49,619 bases of DNA from an uncultured Verrucomicrobiota bacterium (GCA_946534105.1 CAMNCG010000003.1:1-49619), one strand, 5' to 3'; shown: positions 1 to 7,444, counted from the first letter of the stretch. The notes: a model not told the origin generated them from the sequence alone. Program-made: numbers and translations.

Positions 1-53
1 TGCCAGAGGCTCTTGTAGCTTGAAGTCCCCTTCAGGTTCGTCAGCAGCAGCAT
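1..53 (-). pseudogene. Possible transposase fragment at window edge
   Basis: A minus-strand reading frame runs off the left edge and encodes MLLLTNLKGTSSYKSLW. The L-TNLKG-SS pattern resembles the segment ahead of the helix-turn-helix of IS1595-type transposases. Only 17 residues are visible, and the usual continuation differs, so this is a weak call. Immediately upstream lies a REP-like hairpin (56-96), which suggests a remnant cut by that element. Confidence 0.22.
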
Positions 54-55
54 GG

Positions 56-96
56 ACCGGGAGGGGACAGACCTCTCCTATTTCCTCTCCTATTTC
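56..96. repeat. REP-like hairpin copy 1
   Basis: Contains GGAGGGGACAGACCTCTCC followed by TATTTC, a short imperfect inverted repeat with an ACAGA loop. The tail CTCTCCTATTTC is duplicated here. The same motif occurs beside the REP-type transposase gene (2985-3030) and at 7461-7490, so it is most likely a non-autonomous target of that transposase. Confidence 0.6.
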
Positions 97-428
97 TTTG
101 CAATGAAAAGGGTCATTCTGGCAAGTCTTTCTGCTTGAACACTCTTGAAGTCCGCCACGCCGTAAGGGATTCAGAGGGGTTCGCCGTTCATGGCCGCAAG
201 AATAGCACAGTCTGCAGCGCGGGGCAATGCGAACGCCCCCAGCATCAGCAATTTTCATTCTGGCTTCCGGCGGACAGGTGGGGCGAGGCGTCCCGCCGAG
301 CAGGAAAGGCGGTATTCCAACGATTCGGCTCGCCCGGAGGGCTCGCCCCACCCCGCCTTTTCGCCACGAAGGCCCCAGACCTTCAAAACGGGAATTGCGG
401 CAAGGGGCCAACGTGCGGCGGCTGGCAT
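97..428. other. Intergenic region with one inverted repeat
   Basis: No convincing gene is seen. An 11-bp perfect inverted repeat (GGTGGGGCGAG at 277-287, CTCGCCCCACC at 342-352) brackets a GC-rich core. No T-run follows on either strand, so it is not a typical intrinsic terminator. It looks like a dispersed palindromic element. Confidence 0.45.
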
Positions 429-1334
429 CTAGTTGTTTGCCAACGTCGAGAAGAAGTGCTCGACGAAGAACATCTTCGGGCGGGACCCGTCAGACGCATC
501 CGGCGCGGAGAGAATCGGCCGGAGGATCGTGAGGGTCTGGAGGGAGACGACGACGAGGATGGCAAACCAGAGGTGGAGACCCGTTCCGCCGCGAAGAAAC
601 TTGTCGTCCTGGCGCGTCCTGACGATGCCGCAGCGCTGCGCGGAGGTCACGATGCGGAAGGCGAACGCGGCCACGACCCCGATGCAGGCGACCGAAAGGA
701 TGGCGATGAAGGCCAGGCTGGCCGACGACACCGCGAAAAGCCATTCGACCGGCGCGAGCGAGGCGAAGAGAAGGCCGGCGGTCGCGGTGCACGAGGCCCC
801 GAGCTCCGCGATCCGGCAGAGCGGAAGCGTCGTCCCGCTCGCACACGAGAAGACGAAGAGGGCCGGGAAGCAGAGCAGATAGGCGGAGAGGGCCACGCAA
901 GCCCCCTTGAGCGCGCCAAGGCCGGCGGAAAGGAACCCGCCGAACGAACCGGCGGCAAGGCCGAACAGCGCATATCCTACCACGGACAGGAGGAGAAGCG
1001 ACGGAAGGCGCCTGCCCGAGGATTCGCCCTGCGGCTCCTCCTTGAGTTCCGAAAGGAAGCGCACGGGACTCTTGAGGAGCCGCGCGATAAGGCCATCGCA
1101 TTCGGACCACTCCGGTTCTTCCTCTTCGGTCTTGCGGACTGGCGGCGGAGGGGTTTCGTCAGATCCGGCGGGAAGCGGCGGAGGGAGGGTGTCGACGGGA
1201 CAGGCCGAGGAGGAGGGTTTCTTCTCGGAGGAACTGTCCGTTGTCTCGTGTTTTACGGACTTGCATTTTGCAAGACAGAAGCCGTTCATGGCGGTATCGG
1301 GAGTTTGGGGAGTGTTCATGGCGGGGTCTTTCAT
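429..1334 (-). CDS. Five-TM membrane protein, Yip1/WH2-annotated-like family
   Basis: 301 residues. The first ~100 are hydrophilic and rich in Pro, Glu and Ser. They are followed by about five predicted membrane segments (roughly residues 110-134, 138-165, 174-202, 206-232 and 252-275). The layout matches the neighbouring split gene (1347-1925 plus 3141-3296), and both appear related to the integral-membrane family often auto-annotated as 'actin-binding WH2 domain' proteins. That name is not evidence of actin binding. The start at 1334 lies 12 bp from the upstream stop; internal Met codons at residues 6 and 16 are alternatives. It is the last gene of the small-membrane-protein group that follows the sigma/kinase pair. 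Function is unknown. Confidence 0.75.
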   Translation of the reverse strand: MKDPAMNTPQTPDTAMNGFCLAKCKSVKHETTDSSSEKKPSSSACPVDTLPPPLPAGSDETPPPPVRKTEEEEPEWSECDGLIARLLKSPVRFLSELKEEPQGESSGRRLPSLLLLSVVGYALFGLAAGSFGGFLSAGLGALKGACVALSAYLLCFPALFVFSCASGTTLPLCRIAELGASCTATAGLLFASLAPVEWLFAVSSASLAFIAILSVACIGVVAAFAFRIVTSAQRCGIVRTRQDDKFLRGGTGLHLWFAILVVVSLQTLTILRPILSAPDASDGSRPKMFFVEHFFSTLANN

Positions 1335-1813
1335 GGGTTGACGTGGTTAACGGTTTGGGAGGAAATAGGGCAGGACCTGCCCGAAGAAGGATTCGAAGGC
1401 GTTGCTTTTCAAGGCGTCCTCGCGAAGAAACGCAACGATGACATTGGGGCTTCCGAAGATGGGCCGAGCCATCCAGGAGAGCTGGGAGCCCACGAGGGCG
1501 AACGCGGCGAGCCAGATCGCGAAAAGGGCCATCGCCCGGCGGCCGGAGGGCACCATGCGCCGCAAAATGGAGAACAGCGAAACGTTGCCGGCAACGCCCG
1601 AAAGGGAAAGAATCGCGGTGTGCGCCAGAAGCATCGAGTAGAATGGCCCCCGCAGGGCGAGCCGACTTCCAAGATCCGCATTCCAGGCCGGCGCGCCCGT
1701 CCAGACGAGGAAGGCCGAGACCGGCGCCGCCGCCAGGAGAAACCAGCCGGCACGGGCCATGGCCCCGAATGCGCACGCGAACACGTCTCGGTAGCACAGC
1801 CGCGCCCCGAACA

Positions 1814-1925
1814 TCAGCGCCATGGTCCAGTTGAACACGGAGACGAACAGGGTTGTGCCGAGAAAAACGGCGGGGAGCTTGACCGCGACGTAGGCGGCGA
1901 GCGTCCAGGAGCGCCAGAAGCCGAG
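1814..1925. repeat. 112-bp direct repeat, left copy
   Basis: Identical to 3029-3140 (constant offset 1215). It is host coding sequence from the split membrane gene, duplicated on both sides of the transposase insertion. Sequence diverges at the next base on each side. Confidence 0.95.
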
Positions 1926-1928
1926 CGT

Positions 1929-1949
1929 CGGGAGGGACAGACCTCCCTT
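1929..1949. repeat. REP-like hairpin copy 2
   Basis: GGGAGG and CCTCCC arms around GACAGA. It sits at the left end of the transposase insertion, upstream of the transposase start. A partial GGGACAGACC also lies at about 1971-1980. Confidence 0.6.
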
Positions 1950-1983
1950 CCGCATCCACCACCAACACCAGGGACAGACCACC

Positions 1984-2979
1984 ATGAGAACGCCTCGACT
2001 CCTCGCTTCCGGTACCGGCTACTACCACGTCATCCTCAAAACCTCCGGCGCCCGGTTCCTTTTCGAATCCGATGCCGACAAGCGCGCCTTGCTCGGCATT
2101 TTGGAGCGCGTTTCGCGCTTTTCCGGCGTCCAGCCGCTCTCCTACGCGCTTCTCGACAACCACGTCCACCTTCTTCTCAAGGTGCCGGAGAGGAAATCCG
2201 TCCCCGAAGCCGAGTTCCGCCGCCGCGTGGAAGCGCTCTACGGCGCCGCCCGCTCCGGAAAACTCTTCGCGAAGTGGGACAAGTGGCGCGACGAAGGCCG
2301 CGACGGCGTCATCGCTTTCGAGAGGGACGGACTTCTCCGCCGGATGTTCGACCTGGGGCAGTTCGTGAAGACCGCGAAGGAATTCTTCCACGTCTACTAC
2401 CGCGAAGCACACGCCTGGGAAGGCACGGTCTGGCGCGGACGGTACAAAAGCATACTGGTCGCGGAATCCTTCACGGCGTTCAAGGCGCTTTCGCTCTACA
2501 TCGCCATGAACCCCGTCCGCGCGGGAATCGCCAAACGGGGGACGGACTCCCCGTGGACGTCGTTCGGACAGGCGAAACTCGGGAAGTCGTTCGGGTGGCG
2601 CTGCCACCGGGCGCTATTGGGCGAACTGGCGCGGCTGAAAGGCTCCGAACCGGGGACGGACCCCGAAGTGGGTTCCGGAGCGGGGACGAACCCCGAAGGG
2701 AATGCGGATTTCGTGGCGATGGAATTCGAGGAATGGATGGCCGAGGCGGAGGGCATCCAGAGGGAAAAGGTGAAGGAGGCGCTGGCACGTGGGGAGGGTC
2801 TGTCCCTCGCGGAAATGCTCGTATGCCGGGTGCATGCGTTCGGGAACGGCCGGGCGATCGGGACGGAGCGGGCGATGAGGTCCGTCCCCCGGATCGGGGA
2901 TGCGGTGGCGGTGCCGCAATGCCGGGCGGGGCTCTACACGGCGACGCGGCTCGCCGGATGCCTCTACCGCGTGGCGTAG
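1984..2979 (+). CDS. REP-associated tyrosine transposase (Y1/IS200-like)
   Basis: 331 residues, with the usual RAYT layout. The N-terminus GTGYYHVILKTSG is followed by the HUH metal motif in DNHVHLLLKVP (about residues 58-68). Next comes a catalytic-Tyr helix region around FFHVYYREAHAW, then the family signature VWRGRYKSILV and YIAMNPVRAG. Such enzymes nick and join single-stranded DNA at hairpins and are linked to the spread of REP sequences. The C-terminal third is long and carries GTDPE-type direct repeats. Hairpins matching the expected substrate flank the gene and occur at 56-96 and 7461-7490. It is one of two convincing plus-strand genes, consistent with insertion into a minus-strand operon. 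The reading frame looks intact. Confidence 0.9.
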   Translation: MRTPRLLASGTGYYHVILKTSGARFLFESDADKRALLGILERVSRFSGVQPLSYALLDNHVHLLLKVPERKSVPEAEFRRRVEALYGAARSGKLFAKWDKWRDEGRDGVIAFERDGLLRRMFDLGQFVKTAKEFFHVYYREAHAWEGTVWRGRYKSILVAESFTAFKALSLYIAMNPVRAGIAKRGTDSPWTSFGQAKLGKSFGWRCHRALLGELARLKGSEPGTDPEVGSGAGTNPEGNADFVAMEFEEWMAEAEGIQREKVKEALARGEGLSLAEMLVCRVHAFGNGRAIGTERAMRSVPRIGDAVAVPQCRAGLYTATRLAGCLYRVA

Positions 2980-2984
2980 ACGCG

Positions 2985-3030
2985 GACCGGGAGGGGACCG
3001 GACCGGAAGGGGACAGACCTCTCCTATTTC
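2985..3030. repeat. REP-like hairpin copy 3 (doubled)
   Basis: A GACCGGGAGGGGACCGG half-copy is followed by a full GGACAGACCTCTCCTATTTC. It forms the right end of the insertion and supplies the AAATAG stop that ends the N-terminal fragment of the split gene on the minus strand. Confidence 0.65.
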
Positions 3031-3296
3031 AGCGCCATGGTCCAGTTGAACACGGAGACGAACAGGGTTGTGCCGAGAAAAACGGCGGGGAGCTTGACCG
3101 CGACGTAGGCGGCGAGCGTCCAGGAGCGCCAGAAGCCGAGGACCGCGCCGTAGACTCCGGTCGAAAGGGCGGTGAACGCCGCCAGCGCGGCAATATCGCG
3201 GAATCCGATGCTGCCATTGAGGAGGCGCGCACTGAAGGTTTCCCCGTCGCGGAGGACGAGGAGGGAAGTGGCGATGTGGCGTGACAGAATGCTCAT
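3024..3296 (-). pseudogene. N-terminal part of the split membrane protein
   Basis: 90-residue frame beginning MSILSRHIATSLLVLRDG, with two membrane segments. It ends FNWTMALK, where the final Lys and the stop come from the REP-like hairpin. The last 37 native residues are repeated in the downstream fragment at 1347-1985. The ATG overlaps the stop of a 14-codon leader ORF (3293-3337) in an ATGA arrangement, which supports 3296 as the native start. The intact ancestor would run from 3296 through 3141 and then 1925 to 1347. Confidence 0.8.
3029..3140. repeat. 112-bp direct repeat, right copy
   Basis: Exact duplicate of 1814-1925. See the left copy. Confidence 0.95.
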
Positions 3297-3337
3297 GACC
3301 GGATGAATGGTTCGGCGCCCACCATGGGCGCGTTCAT
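3293..3337 (-). CDS. Putative leader peptide MNAPMVGAEPFIRS
   Basis: A 14-codon ORF whose TGA stop overlaps the ATG of the next gene (ATGA). The first eight codons (MNAPMVGA) and the surrounding DNA recur in front of the membrane gene at 4690-5580, again with an ATGA overlap. The DNA of codons 3-8 forms a hairpin, GCGCCCA-TGG-TGGGCGC. This may be a translationally coupled leader or only a conserved hairpin. Translation is not proven. Confidence 0.45.
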   Translation of the reverse strand: MNAPMVGAEPFIRS

Positions 3338-3372
3338 CCGGGTATAGCGGGAAGGGCGGCGTTTTTTACGCC
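3338..3372 (-). promoter_or_regulatory. Conserved promoter-like block
   Basis: Minus strand reads GTAAAAAAC, 12 bp, GCTATACC, 3 bp, then the leader ATG. The same order and spacing occur at 5637-5670. GGCGT-AAAAA-ACGCC is also a perfect short palindrome. TATACC could be a -10 box, which would put the transcript start at or near the leader ATG. Confidence 0.45.
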
Positions 3373-3482
3373 GAGGCCGCTGTTTTTTTCGTGACGATCC
3401 CATCATTGCCGTCTTCCCCTCCGCAGGTTGCGGGGGGGGAAGCGCCCTGCCCCCTCTTTGAGGGGGGCAGATGTAGGCTTCG
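3373..3482. repeat. Intergenic palindromes
   Basis: Two GC-rich hairpins occur: about 3413-3442 (CTTCCCCTCCGCA arm with its complement) and about 3450-3471 (TGCCCCCTC-TTTG-AGGGGGGCA). They follow the stop of the upstream minus-strand gene. No T-run follows, so they look like dispersed palindromes rather than a standard terminator. Confidence 0.4.
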
Positions 3483-4622
3483 TTACGGAAGAGAATACGC
3501 CCACCGCCCGCACGGCGCGTCGCGCAGCCGCTCGACCCAGTATTCGACCGAGTCCGGCCCGTCGCCGCGGAGCTTCGTCACCGCGCCCGGCGCGAAGGCC
3601 TCCGGCGGGATGAGGGGACAGACTGCCACGTCCGAGGCGTACGATTCGCCGGCGTACCCGAAGCGAATGGGGGTTTCCCCCTTGTTATAGTCTTCCCACG
3701 TCGCGACAAATCGATAGCCCGTCTCGACGACACCCGCTTCATTCGTGGTGACGACATCCGGGAAGAACGCCTCCAGCACGGCGTAGCCGGTGCCCGTGGA
3801 CAACCTCTCCCCGCCGCCGAACACGCCGACGGCGTAGGCATAGGCGTTCGTCGTCGCGCCATCTTCCGACACGCCGCCGGGGACGAGGCAGGCAAGCTGG
3901 ATTTGGTCAGGGGAAATTCTCTTGCCCATCATGTCGGACAGCGGCATTTCCAGACGGGAAAGGATGTTGTTCGTTGCGGCCACCGGTTCACGATTTGCGT
4001 TGGCTTTGAGATTGAACTGGATCGGCTCATAGTTCCCGTCGTCCGTATTCCGCCACGTCGTCACCGTCCCCGCCTCGGCGTCGTCGAAGGGAAGACGAGC
4101 GTTCTCGTACTGGTACAGACCGACTTGGGTGCGAATGTGGCCGACCAGGGGAATGGGTTCGGCGCAATAATACGCTTTGGGAATTTTATTCTGAAAGATT
4201 GGCACGTATGCTACACACAGCATGGCGAGCAGCAGACAAGCACAAAACATTTCACCGGAATTTTTTCTTGCCGAACCGATCAGCCCCCAAATCAAAAAAC
4301 CGGAAATCGTCGTTGGCCACAAAGAATGAAATATTACGCCAAGAGCCAATGGAACCAAAACGCCAAGCCATGCTACGTACAGCAGTTTTGAAAAATGCCA
4401 ACACATGGCAACGCCATGGCCTATCCGTTTTCCAAGAGATTCGGCGCTTTTCAGGCCGCACAAACTGCATTGAATTGCAGCCACTTGTGAAGCAAACACT
4501 ATTTTTGGTTCTTTGACAATGGAAATAAGCCCTTTGACGGCCCACCAAAGCAGCAGGAATGGCAACACGATCAAAACACAGACCGCAAAAACACAGACCG
4601 CAAAAACACACAAAATGTCCAC
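3483..4622 (-). CDS. Multi-TM protein with prepilin-like extracellular head
   Basis: 379 residues from a GTG at 4622, preceded by AGGGAGG six bases upstream. The longer open frame upstream reads antisense to the preceding gene's 3' end and is not native. The N-terminal half has several membrane segments: residues about 3-35 (with two VFAVC repeats), a pair around LLYVAWLGVLVPLALGV and TTISGFLIWGLIG, and MFCACLLLAMLCVAYV. The C-terminal ~220 residues are homologous to the globular head of the prepilin at 46726-47547. Shared motifs include AEPIPLVGHIRTQVGLYQYEN, LSRLEMPLSDMMGKRISPDQ, STGTGYAVLEAFFP and GYRFVATWEDY. The usual cleavable pilin helix is missing, so the head is displayed from a polytopic anchor. 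Role unknown; it lies between two small membrane genes. Confidence 0.75.
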   Translation of the reverse strand: MDILCVFAVCVFAVCVLIVLPFLLLWWAVKGLISIVKEPKIVFASQVAAIQCSLCGLKSAESLGKRIGHGVAMCWHFSKLLYVAWLGVLVPLALGVIFHSLWPTTISGFLIWGLIGSARKNSGEMFCACLLLAMLCVAYVPIFQNKIPKAYYCAEPIPLVGHIRTQVGLYQYENARLPFDDAEAGTVTTWRNTDDGNYEPIQFNLKANANREPVAATNNILSRLEMPLSDMMGKRISPDQIQLACLVPGGVSEDGATTNAYAYAVGVFGGGERLSTGTGYAVLEAFFPDVVTTNEAGVVETGYRFVATWEDYNKGETPIRFGYAGESYASDVAVCPLIPPEAFAPGAVTKLRGDGPDSVEYWVERLRDAPCGRWAYSLP

Positions 4623-4689
4623 TTCAGACCTCCCTTGTGCATAATTTCCCCTCTCCCCGGCGCGGCGCGCCGGGGAGAGGCGGACAGTC

Positions 4690-5580
4690 TCACTTCTCGG
4701 CGCCGACGACGAGCGGATGGCGGGGGCCGAAGACCCAGTGGTCGCAGAGGTGGGGGAGGCCGCCGCGACCGAGGACGGGGTGGGCGAGGTCGGCGGCATT
4801 GGCCTGGCGGCGAAGCTCGGCGCGCTTCTCCGCGGGCGCGGCGAGGATGGCGATGCTCCAGGCGCGGCGGGCCTCGGCGATCCTGCGCTGCGCGGCGTGG
4901 TCGCAGCCGAAGAGGAACGACGAGAGCGGATGGCGGAGGATCTGCGTGATGCCGCGGCCGAGGGTTCGAGGGTCGGCATTGGACGCGATGGAGTAGAAGG
5001 CCGTCTGCGGGAGGGAGGACTCGACCACCGCGACGCGGGCGGGGTCGGCGACGCGGGCGGCCTCTACCTTGGCGAGGGTGTCGGCGTCGGGCCCCTGCGC
5101 GGAGACGGGCCGGAGCGGCGTGGTGGCGAGGTACAGCGCCCAGAGGACGGCGAAGACGCGGATGCAGCCGGCGAAGGCTCGGGCGTAGTTGGAGTAGAGC
5201 CAGCGGTTGCTTCCCTTCAGGCGGAAGTAGAACGTGAGCGACCAGTGGCGCAGCGTCTTCCAGCCGGCGAAGGGGACGTAGAGGAAGATCGGCCAGAAGA
5301 GGTAGTAGCCGCCGTACATGGCGAGGCAGCCAGAGAGGAACCAGAGCATGCAGATGCCGCCTTGGCGCCAGATCTCGCGACGGTCGGGAGCGCCGCCGGG
5401 AAGGGACACGGCGCGGAACCAGTCGTCGAGGGCGAAGGCGTGGAGGAGGAGGCGCAGCGGGGAGGCCCCGGCGGGGAGCGGGGCGGTGTCGGGCGTCATC
5501 AGGGGGGCGGGGTTCATGGCAGCATCGGCATCAAGGAGGGTGGCGGTGTCAGAGGGAAGGGTGGAGGAGGGGTTTTTCAT
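4690..5580 (-). CDS. Short member of the 'LYLATxPLRP' membrane protein family
   Basis: 296 residues using the ATG at 5580, which overlaps the stop of a leader ORF (ATGA). An in-frame ATG at 5649 would read through the leader region. The motif FALDDWFRAVSLPGG, two membrane segments, then RVFAVLWALYLATTPLRPVS match the N-terminal half of the proteins at 22249-24411 and 10408-12501. The long extracytoplasmic C-terminal part of those proteins is absent. A short helical region (RRIAEARRAWSIAILAAPA) follows instead. It may be a truncated paralogue or a separate branch. It is the first gene after the kinase, in the same direction. Function unknown. Confidence 0.7.
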   Translation of the reverse strand: MKNPSSTLPSDTATLLDADAAMNPAPLMTPDTAPLPAGASPLRLLLHAFALDDWFRAVSLPGGAPDRREIWRQGGICMLWFLSGCLAMYGGYYLFWPIFLYVPFAGWKTLRHWSLTFYFRLKGSNRWLYSNYARAFAGCIRVFAVLWALYLATTPLRPVSAQGPDADTLAKVEAARVADPARVAVVESSLPQTAFYSIASNADPRTLGRGITQILRHPLSSFLFGCDHAAQRRIAEARRAWSIAILAAPAEKRAELRRQANAADLAHPVLGRGGLPHLCDHWVFGPRHPLVVGAEK

Positions 5581-5636
5581 GGGGTGCTTCTTTCCGGGGT
5601 TTGGGGTTTGGGTGCGCCCACCATGGGCGCGTTCAT
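5577..5636 (-). CDS. Putative leader peptide MNAPMVGAPKPQTPERSTP
   Basis: A 19-codon ORF with the same first eight codons as the leader at 3293-3337. Its stop overlaps the downstream ATG as ATGA. The tails of the two peptides differ while the starting block and the overlap are kept, which argues against chance. Translation is not proven. Confidence 0.45.
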   Translation of the reverse strand: MNAPMVGAPKPQTPERSTP

Positions 5637-5670
5637 CCCGGTCTAGCACCGGCGGGGGCGTTTTTTACGC
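5637..5670 (-). promoter_or_regulatory. Conserved promoter-like block, second copy
   Basis: Minus strand GTAAAAAAC, 12 bp, GCTAGACC, 3 bp, ATG, spaced exactly as at 3338-3372. The kinase stop codon (TAA at 5665-5667) lies inside the GTAAAAAAC box, so the block abuts the end of the kinase gene. Confidence 0.45.
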
Positions 5671-6710
5671 GCCACCCGATTTTAATTTCACCAGCAGCCA
5701 GAAAAGCATTGCCAGGAAAAAGAGGAGGCCCCCAAACGCGTGCAGCGCGGCAAGTCCCCACTGCAGGGTTCGCTCGCGCCGGGTGGTCTGCAGCGAACGG
5801 AGCGCGGCGAGAATCACGTCGGGATCCGTCGTCCGGCGTTCGGGCCGGGTGGCGAGCATGCCCTTGAGAAGCGGGTCCCAGCGGCGGGAGATGCGTTTTG
5901 GGTCGAACTCGGAAGGCACTTCGATGCCGCGCGGGCGCTCGCCTGTGAGGGCCTCGAAGAGGACGGCGCCGAGGGACCACCAGTCCATGGCCGGCGAGGC
6001 GGGGTCGCCCTGCCGCTGCTCCGGGGCGGCGTAGTCCGCCGTGCCGACGAAGCCGCGCCGCCCATGGGTCGAGGTCGTGTCGTCGAACGTGTCCACGGAG
6101 CGGTCCGCGGGGTCGTCGTGGAGGCGCGAGGCGATGCCGAAGTCGGCGAGCATGGCGCGGCCGTCGTGGTCGAAGAGGACGTTGGAGGGCTTGATGTCGC
6201 GATGAACGACCGGGGGCGACATGGCGTGGGCTGCCGCGACGGCCTCGGCGAGGTCCTCGCCGAAGCGCGCGACGGCCCCTGGGGAAGCGCCTTGCCTCCC
6301 TCCAGGAGGTCTGCCAGGGAGAGGGCGCGCGGGGCGGCGTCCCAGCGCTCGGGATGGCGCGGGAGGGCGCAGCCGAAGACATCGGCGCAGAGGCGGCGCA
6401 TTTCGGCGCCCGAGACAAGGCACGCCTTCATCGCGTAGAACGAGAGGCCCGTCGCCTCGTCCTCGCCCCGGCGGTAGACGGGAAGAATGGAGGGATGCTC
6501 CGCCACCGCGAGAATGTGCGCCTCGCGGCGGAGGCGGCGCCGCATGCTCTCGGCGGAGGCCCCTTCGGGTGGCGTCATGAGCTTGAGCGCGACATCGCGC
6601 CCAAGCGCGATGTCGCGCGCAAGCCATACGACGGACATCCCGCCCTCTCCAAGCGGGCGGACGAGCTCGAAGTCGCCTCCGACGACGGTTCCCGGATGCA
6701 GCGGCGTCAC
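5665..6710 (-). CDS. Ser/Thr protein kinase, C-terminally membrane-anchored, frameshifted
   Basis: Starts at a GTG at 6710 that overlaps the sigma-factor stop (GTGA) with GGAGGAGC just upstream. All core kinase motifs are present: LGEGGMSVVWLA (P-loop), DVALKLM (Lys), VVHRDIKPSNVLFD (catalytic loop), LADFGIASRL (DFG) and GTADYAAPEQ (activation segment). The last ~30 residues form one membrane segment with nothing substantial beyond it, so there is no extracellular sensor domain. The frame breaks near 6275-6290, between LADLLEGGKALPQG and AVARFGEDL. One extra G in the CAGGGGCC run would restore a 348-residue protein. This could be an assembly error or a young mutation. ECF sigma factors paired with such kinases are known in Planctomycetes and relatives, where phosphorylation controls the sigma factor. 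Confidence 0.8.
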
Positions 6711-7378
6711 GCTCCTCCGCTCCCCCCCGCCGAACCGGCGGCCAGAAGCGCCTCGTGCAGATCGGCAAGGCAGAGACGGCCTTGCCCGAAAGACGCCAAT
6801 TCCCTGCGCACGGAGCGCAGGACGCGGTCCTTGATCTGATAGACGGCGTTGGGCTTCATCCGGAACTCGGCGGCGACATCGTCGACGGGGGCGTTTTCCA
6901 GCACATGTCTCCGGAACACGGCCTTGGTGTTGGGCGACAGGTCCTTCCGCCCGAGGACGCGCGCAAGGGCAAGCGTCCACGTCTCGACCATGAGCTCGCG
7001 CTCCCTGTCGGTCGTTTCCGGCGCGGCATCGTTCTCGCCCGCGCCGTCCACGAGCGGAGGACGGCGGTTTTCGACGGTCTGGTGACGGACGACCAACCGG
7101 CGGACAACCGTCGAAATCCATCCCCTGAAACGTCCTTTTTCCGGCTCGTAGCGGAATCCTGGCATGGCGCGCATGACGGCAAGAAACGTCTCCTGCACCA
7201 GATCGTCCCTGTCCGACGGCTGCAGCGCCCGGAAGTTCATCCGCTCGCGCTCGAGGTAGCGGCGGATCACCGGCTCGTAGAGTCTCGCAAAATCGTTCCA
7301 CCGCGGACTCGCCGGATCGGCGGAGATTGCGCCGAGAAGCGTCGGCGAGGTGACGGGAAACGAGGCAATCGGCTGCAT
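6707..7378 (-). CDS. ECF-type RNA polymerase sigma factor
   Basis: 223 residues from the ATG at 7378; a GTG at 7423 is an alternative. Region 2 is visible in FARLYEPVIRRYL, DDLVQETFLAVMRAMP and FRGWISTVVRRLV. Region 4 is visible in LSPNTKAVFRRHVLENAP and the helix-turn-helix AAEFRMKPNAVYQIKDRVL. A ~20-residue Ala/Gly-rich tail follows. The stop overlaps the kinase start, so the two are co-translated. The conserved promoter-like blocks upstream of the next membrane genes are candidate targets. No anti-sigma factor is seen next to it, consistent with control by the kinase. Confidence 0.88.
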   Translation of the reverse strand: MQPIASFPVTSPTLLGAISADPASPRWNDFARLYEPVIRRYLERERMNFRALQPSDRDDLVQETFLAVMRAMPGFRYEPEKGRFRGWISTVVRRLVVRHQTVENRRPPLVDGAGENDAAPETTDRERELMVETWTLALARVLGRKDLSPNTKAVFRRHVLENAPVDDVAAEFRMKPNAVYQIKDRVLRSVRRELASFGQGRLCLADLHEALLAAGSAGGSGGA

Positions 7379-7444
7379 GGCGGAAATGTTACTACGCGGA
7401 ACCGCAGGGCGCAAGGCGCTCACCGGCGGCTTCCAAGGGACGGT

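Larger units (their letters stand above)
1347..1985 (-). pseudogene. C-terminal part of a membrane protein split by REP transposase
   Basis: The open frame encodes the second half of a five-TM protein. Residues 21-57 of this ORF (from LGFWRSWTLAAYV to FNWTMAL) are repeated exactly in the ORF at 3024-3296. The first 20 residues of this ORF (MVVCPWCWWW...) are antisense to the transposase leader and are not native. Joining the 89 N-terminal residues encoded upstream to the residues after FNWTMAL here rebuilds a protein of about 244 residues. It shares topology with the gene at 429-1334. Whether this fragment is expressed is unknown. Confidence 0.8.
1926..3028 (+). mobile_element. REP-associated transposase insertion
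   Basis: This 1,103-bp insert lies between two 112-bp direct repeats and interrupts a membrane-protein gene. It holds one transposase gene. It is bordered by REP-like hairpins: GGGAGGGACAGACCTCCC at 1930-1947 on the left and a doubled version at 2985-3030 on the right. Y1 transposases of this class usually leave no target duplication, so the long direct repeat is unusual. Confidence 0.8.

Noticed and set aside
277..352. Intrinsic terminator of the gene at 429-1334
   Set aside because: The inverted repeat has a long loop and no T-run on the minus strand.
429..1334. Actin-binding function suggested by the common 'WH2' label of similar proteins
   Set aside because: The sequence is a polytopic membrane protein with no visible WH2 motif; the label is likely an annotation artefact.
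135..3284. 1,049-codon plus-strand open frame
   Set aside because: Antisense to two membrane genes and overlapping the real transposase in another frame; composition is Arg/Gly/Glu-rich as expected for a high-GC shadow. Its internal duplication is just the 112-bp repeat.
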